A stretch of 64,000 bases of DNA, from assembly GCA_028023455.1 (NCBI GenBank), contig JAQFVV010006730.1, forward strand, positions 186,001 to 250,000, given 5' to 3'. Under the pieces are notes generated by a model, which searched no databases, had not been told where the DNA came from, and saw only the letters and a list, made by a program, of their open reading frames with translations. Positions 59,594 through 64,000 of the stretch are shown here, in pieces. The stretch's first letter is position 1, and every line of letters begins with the position of its first letter. A program made the translations under genes and the position numbers. The stretch is from Epiperipatus broadwayi (taxonomy: Eukaryota > Onychophora > Udeonychophora > Euonychophora > Peripatidae).

Positions 59594-59670
59594 GGCAGGA
59601 TGACTCAGTTTGTTAGAGCATCACCTTAAAATTCAATACTCAAGAATCTAAGAGTCTAGGTTCAAATTCC
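59594..59670 (+). other. tRNA-like module in PLE-A 3' UTR
   Basis: A D-arm-like TGACTCAGTTTGTTAGAGCA (59601-59620) is followed 40 nt later by a B-box GGTTCAAATTCC (59659-59670). The spacing and sequences fit a pol III tRNA-type promoter. It corresponds to 11295-11364 in the other locus and is better preserved here, but it is not a functional tRNA by inspection. Confidence 0.65.
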
Positions 59671-60029
59671 ATACTAGTAATGTCACAGGTCAGGCCAGCA
59701 ACACCTGAAGAAAAGGGGAGAATAATACCTCTCAAAACATTGTGCATATACTAACCTGTTTGTTGTGCTATTACTAACAGCTGAATGTATTTGAAATATT
59801 TAAATAAAGTTAAAATTTTTCTAAAGATGTTCAATATGCATATTAGATGATGGAAATAGTCCAATATAAAAATACCACTAGAACACCTCATCACAAACCT
59901 TCAGGAAAACATTATAAAAGAATGATTTAACAAATACTTCTATGTTGACTTGAAATACTATGATCAAATATTGGACAATATAATATTCTTCTGAGTTGTA
60001 TATTAATCATGGTGACATTTTGAAACCAA

Positions 60030-60810
60030 ACGGTTAATATTCCAGGGCATGCTCAGTGGAAGACTAATATTATTCTGATTAATAACATTTTTAGACTTAG
60101 CAATAAACCAAGCCTCTTTCAACTTCCTTTTCTGATCATTTGACTCATTGCACACAGTAGTAATATTTTGAGGATAAAACTCATGACCACAATTACTTTA
60201 ATGATTTGAAAAAACAGAATTAATCTGTAAATCACTTTTAGATTTTTTGTACTGATGAACATGCTGTTGTAATCGCATTAAAACATTCACCTTCATTTCA
60301 CCATAATAAATAGCATTACAATCAATTTTTTTGCAAGTAATGAAATAAACAACTTCATACTTATTCATTTCCTCCACATTATTCTTTGAATTGTTTATTA
60401 ATCTATTTAACCACCGATAATATTTTTTAATTTCTTACTTATAGATGACACATAAGCTAAAGAAAACAACTTTTTGACAGTTTTATTACATCCACTTTAT
60501 GTTTAAACGTTAAATTCCGATAAAACAAACACAATTGTCTGTGTAATATAGTTTTTTTGTATCCTACTCTTATCAAATCATTCATATATTTCTCAATATT
60601 ACTTTTCCTATCTGCTTCAAATTTACAAAGATGCAAATTTCGATACAAACAACACTTAAATCCAACCATTTTATAATTCAAAGGAACATTCAATGACAGA
60701 TGTATAAAACCTCTTACATTCAATGGTTTAACAAACATTTTATACCCAAACATATTATAACATTTATATACATTTACATCCAAATACTTTAAGATACAAT
60801 TATTTTCAAA
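60030..60810 (-). mobile_element. PLE family B, inverted minus-strand arm
   Basis: This is an inverted partial copy of the 3' part of the neighbour (61905-62715). Its 3' end is at about 60030, where the words ttaatattccag and gcatgctcagtgg mirror cactgagcacgcactggaat at 62690-62710. It includes the region between RT and nuclease and a damaged GIY-YIG region (60060-60400). Confidence 0.8.
60457..60783 (-). pseudogene. PLE-B RT thumb/linker segment
   Basis: The 108-codon frame (MDVNVYKCYNMFGYKMFVKP, NVRGFIHLSLNVPLNYKMVG, KKTILHRQLCLFYRNLTFKH) aligns along its whole length with the plus-strand copy at 61935-62265. It follows the RT catalytic part in PLE-type proteins. The frame ends at 60457 by a frameshift before the nuclease (downstream sequence has SKSDLQI and FSNHES-like remnants on this strand too). 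Confidence 0.65.
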
Positions 60811-60819
60811 CTCAATTTA

Positions 60820-62722
60820 TCAAATGAAAATTTGCCAATGGAATTTAAATCTTTATTGAAATGTGGTCCTAGATTTGTTGGTGGTGGTTGGAGGGATCCG
60901 AATACAGAGAGTATTGCAGATATTGAGGCAGCATATGAGTTTTTGGAGAAAAAAATTGGTGATTAAGCAGGTTGCTCCATTGTTAAAAGATCGTTATTAT
61001 AATCTTGCAGAGGATAAGAAGTGGTATAGAATGATTAATAAGTTCAGATTGTTGTTGAAGAAGAAAAATATTGTTTGTGCAAAAGAAGATAAAGGTAATA
61101 GATTTGTGTGATGGATGTACATATATATATATATATATTATATAAAGAGAAAATTTCTCAGCAAATTGTTAATTTGAACTTTGAAAAAGTGGAGAATTAT
61201 AAGTTAAAAGTGTGTAAGGACAAGTTTGTTTGCAATGTTTTGTGTCTGTATGATGGTAAAATATTTAAGAGAGTTGAATATTTGACGATTTATCCATCAT
61301 CTGTGATTGTTCCATGTTTGTTTGCAAATGTTAAAGTTCATAAGGAGAATATTCTGTTAAAGTTTATGATGGACTTTGGGGGTTGTTATTATCAGAAAGC
61401 ATCGCAATTGTTTGCAAAATAGTTACAAGAATTGATGGGTTTTGGTGAATATACAATTAATTCTACATTTGAATTTGTTCATATTTTAATGTTTGCCAAA
61501 GTGGTTGATGATGGTTATATGGCCCCATTGCATGTATGTGAATTATATGGATCGGTGGTCCATGACAAATCGATAAGTGTAATTAATAAACTTTTGTTGG
61601 ATTGTAATGTAGACTTTTGTAAAGCCAGATTTATTATGGAAGTGTTGAAATGGATTAATGTGGATATTACTGCAAGATATGGAAAGGATCATTATTAAAT
61701 GAAGAATGGTTGGCTGATGGGGTTGGCAGTGAGTGGTATTGTGTGCAGTTTATATGTTTCAGAAATGGAAAAACATATTGTTGAGCAATTTATAAGGAAT
61801 TATGAGTTAATATATAGAAGATAAGTGGATGATGTTTTTGTGTATGGTTCAAAAAGATGTGATAGTGAATATGTTCAATTAATTAAATGAGAATTCTGGT
61901 TTGTCATAGACTATTTGAAAATGATGGTATCTTAAAGTATTTGGATGTAAATGCATATAAATGTTATAATATTCTTGGGTATAAAACATTTGTTAAACCA
62001 TTGAATGTAAGAGGCTTTATACATCCATCATCAAATGTTCCTTTGAATTATAAAATGGATGGATTTAAGTGTTTTTTGTATTGAAATTTACATCTTTGTA
62101 AATTTGAAACAGATAAGAAAAGTAATATTGAGAAATATATGAATGATTTGATAGGAGTGGGATACAAAAAGACTATATTACACAGACAATTGTGTTTGTT
62201 TTATCGGAATTTAACTTTTAAACATAAAGTGGATGTAATAAAACTGTCAAAAAGTGGTTTTCTTTAGCTTATGTGCCATCTATGAGTAAAAAATTAAAAA
62301 ATATTATCGGTAAAGATTATAATGTAGGATTCTGTTCCCCTTTTTGTTTAAATAGGTTAATAAACAATTCAAAGAATAATGTGAAGGAAATCAATAAGTA
62401 TAAAGTGGTTTATTCCATTCCTTGCAAAAAATGTTATTTATTATGGTGAAATGAAGGCGAATGTTTTAACGTGATTACAACAGCATATTTATTAGTACAA
62501 AAAAATCTAAAAGTGATTTACAGATTAAGTCTGTTTTTTCAAATCATGAAAGTAATTGTAGTCACGAGTTTTATCCTCAAAATATTATTACTGTGTGCAA
62601 TGAGTCAAATGATCGGAAAAGGAAATTGAAAGAGGCTTGGTTTATTGCTAAGTCTAAAAATGTTATTAATCAGCATAACACTAGTGTTCCACTGAGCACG
62701 CACTGGAATATTAACTATTCAA
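60820..62722 (+). mobile_element. PLE family B, plus-strand copy
   Basis: This longer copy covers most of the RT and the whole 3' part. It lies head-to-head with 60030-60810, with 3' ends pointing outward. The protein is only distantly like PLE-A, so it is a separate family, perhaps Neptune-like. (AT)n at 61121-61138 interrupts the RT N-terminal part. Confidence 0.8.
60850..62700 (+). pseudogene. PLE-B reverse transcriptase and GIY-YIG domain
   Basis: Blocks in order: FKSLLKCGPRFVGGGWRDPN, CAKEDKGNRFV and MDVHIY near 61075-61125 (the D-K-G-N block of PLE RTs), PSSVIVPCLFANVKVHKENI near 61295, LKFMMDFGGCYYQKASQLFA, GYMAPLHVCELYGSVVHDKS, QMKNGWLMGLAVSGIVCSLY-like sequence near 61700, and VDDVFVYGSKRCDSEY near 61827, where the Y of YVDD is replaced by a stop. 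The linker follows (61935-62265). The nuclease reads VVYSIPCKKC then YYGEMKANVL near 62410-62475, then SKSDLQIKSVFSNHESNCSH. Many stops; dead copy. Confidence 0.75.
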
Positions 62723-62999
62723 TTCCAATATGTTGCCATGATTTTGGTATACAATACTGAAAGCGCTTGGCAAATTGTTATTTATAATTAATGTTTTTTG
62801 CATTTTGATTGCTCTGTTTATTAGGCTTTATTCGTGTAGAATAATTTTTATTATCTGATAGTTTTTATATTATATATATATATATTGTACTGGTCAGAAT
62901 TGTATGTTCATCTAACAAGAGCTAGCATCTAGTCAAAAGTACTTCAAGTCCAATCATGTGCAAGATACATAAGTCAGAAACAATCATGAACTCTGCCCT
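62723..62999. other. AT-rich DNA, nothing recognised
   Basis: It contains (AT)n near 62870-62885. No other signal. Confidence 0.4.
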
Positions 63000-63190
63000 A
63001 TTGCCTAATTTCTAGATCTATAACATTACGAACAACATTTCTGATGATAACAAATGAAATTTTATTCATTCCTGTCCCAGAGCAACAGCGAAGAAACAAG
63101 AGATCTATAGAGAATGATAATACTACTAGGCTTTGAACCCATGCCCCCAACAGAATGAAATAGCTTAAGATTATAATTAGACTTTTCATC
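63000..63190 (-). mobile_element. Possible tRNA-derived SINE
   Basis: On the minus strand, AGTCTAATTATAATCTTAAG (63163-63182) resembles a tRNA D-arm. GGGGGCATGGGTTCAAAGCC (63128-63147) contains a T-arm/B-box (GGTTCAAAGCC). A body of about 130 bp follows, to the A/T-rich end near 63000. The 64-codon minus-strand frame here is judged fortuitous. Confidence 0.4.
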
Positions 63191-64000
63191 AAAATTCATT
63201 AATAAATTTAGGTTGGCCTAAAGTCAATGGAAATGAGCTATATATAATGCAATCCAATTAACGATGTGTATGCATAAATGAAGAGGCAAAGCAGAATTAA
63301 ATACTAATTATATGATTAATAATTTATTAATATTAATTAGAAAAATGAATAAACAAATAATATACAATTTAATAAACAGTCGCGAATCTATTTACCTATA
63401 ACACTAATAGAATTATGGGTTTCACTTGATTATTAATGCTGATTTGCGTATTGAAAAATTATATAATAGAACATAAGTTACTGATTAAATAATATGCAAA
63501 TCTGCGATTGGATACGATGATTCAAAAAAATGTACAGGTATTCAAAAGATGCGGCTTAATATGCTAACAGTAGATACCAATTTTACCATATTATATAACA
63601 TGGAGGCTATTATTATTTTATGAAAAAATGAATGACCTTAAAAACAGATAAATGGGATATAAGTTACATCAATTTATTATAGTTCATTTGAACCACACAT
63701 GAAAATATTTTATAATTTACATTATTTACTTAAATAGTCATTAGACCTTAAAATGTTCAAACAGAAAAGTTATTTGTATTTTATTCTATTTTTTTCTGAC
63801 TGGAGAAGATTTATTTAGCATTATTAGTTAGCGCAGTCAAACATTGTTTCAATGAGAGGGCGGGTAGCTTAAATAAGCTTTAAAATGACATTCCCTAACT
63901 CATAATATAAATGAAAATATGAGATGGATTTAGAAATCATGGCATTACGTCTTACGGATTTAAAATGGGCAAATATAAAAATATTAAACAAGAATCACAG
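63191..64000. other. AT-rich DNA, nothing recognised
   Basis: No coding or repeat signal was seen up to the window edge. Confidence 0.4.

Larger units (their letters stand above)
58586..59915 (+). mobile_element. PLE family A, second locus, 5'-truncated
   Basis: This copy starts within the RT (just before YVDD) and continues through the GIY-YIG domain, the tRNA-like module and the 3' end (ataaaaataccactagaaca, near 59867). It matches both PLE-A copies at 11-14 kb. No inverted partner is visible at this locus. Confidence 0.8.

Noticed and set aside
59594-59670. Functional tRNA gene
   Set aside because: A- and B-box are present, but the acceptor and anticodon stems do not pair.

Overview
The window is very AT-rich (roughly 72% A+T by eye) non-coding DNA from an invertebrate metazoan genome. 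No host protein-coding gene, rRNA or ordinary tRNA gene could be recognised. What is readable is almost all mobile elements and their relics: two near-complete LINEs, one Ty3/gypsy pol region, one long-LTR/short-interior LTR retroelement, at least two Penelope-like element (PLE) families plus a probable third, a pogo/Tigger-like DNA transposon remnant, an RTE-like LINE tail, many palindromic MITE or foldback elements, tRNA-derived SINE-like pieces and several minisatellites. PLEs with GIY-YIG domains, a LINE whose first ORF joins a PHD finger to an FP25K-like domain, and tRNA-derived SINEs fit an arthropod, mollusc or cnidarian; the species cannot be named from the sequence.

Layout. 0.2-0.5 kb: one unit of a repeat carrying a hammerhead ribozyme motif. 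2.3-4.8 kb: a non-coding repeat with a second copy at 41.5-44.2 kb. 5.0-6.3 kb: a decayed minus-strand coding region split by a MITE. 6.4-10.4 kb: a jockey/CR1-like LINE followed by 233 perfect ATT repeats. 11.1-14.25 kb: PLE family A, a longer minus-strand copy head-to-head with a shorter plus-strand copy. 15.2-16.6 kb: a pogo-like element. 20.3-24.8 kb: Ty3/gypsy protease-RT-RNase H-integrase on the minus strand next to a partial LTR. 29.1-30.3 kb: probable PLE family C, again a head-to-head pair. 33.4-34.4 kb: a foldback element, an RTE-like LINE tail and half a MITE. 34.5-39.7 kb: a second LINE (PHD, coiled coil, SGNH esterase, endonuclease, RT) bracketed by inverted repeats. 40-41.3 kb: MITEs and a 148-bp tandem repeat. 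45.5-50.6 kb: an LTR element with 2.1-2.2-kb LTRs and a 0.7-kb interior. 51.1-51.8 kb: a compound foldback. 56.4-56.95 kb: an inverted pair of hammerhead-bearing units. 58.6-59.9 kb: another PLE-A copy. 60.0-62.7 kb: PLE family B, head-to-head.

The strongest unexpected signal is the hammerhead family. Three copies (333-376 minus, 56557-56600 minus, 56803-56846 plus) share the catalytic core, a stem II with a constant 5-nt loop, a very short stem III and a stem I with a conserved 3-nt bulge, with base changes that keep the pairing. The same repeat carries a tRNA-like B-box downstream. Two further patterns stand out: all three PLE families occur as head-to-head pairs with their 3' ends pointing outward, and PLE-A has a tRNA-like A-box/B-box module in its 3' untranslated region. 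All coding elements carry stops or frameshifts, so none looks autonomous as written.
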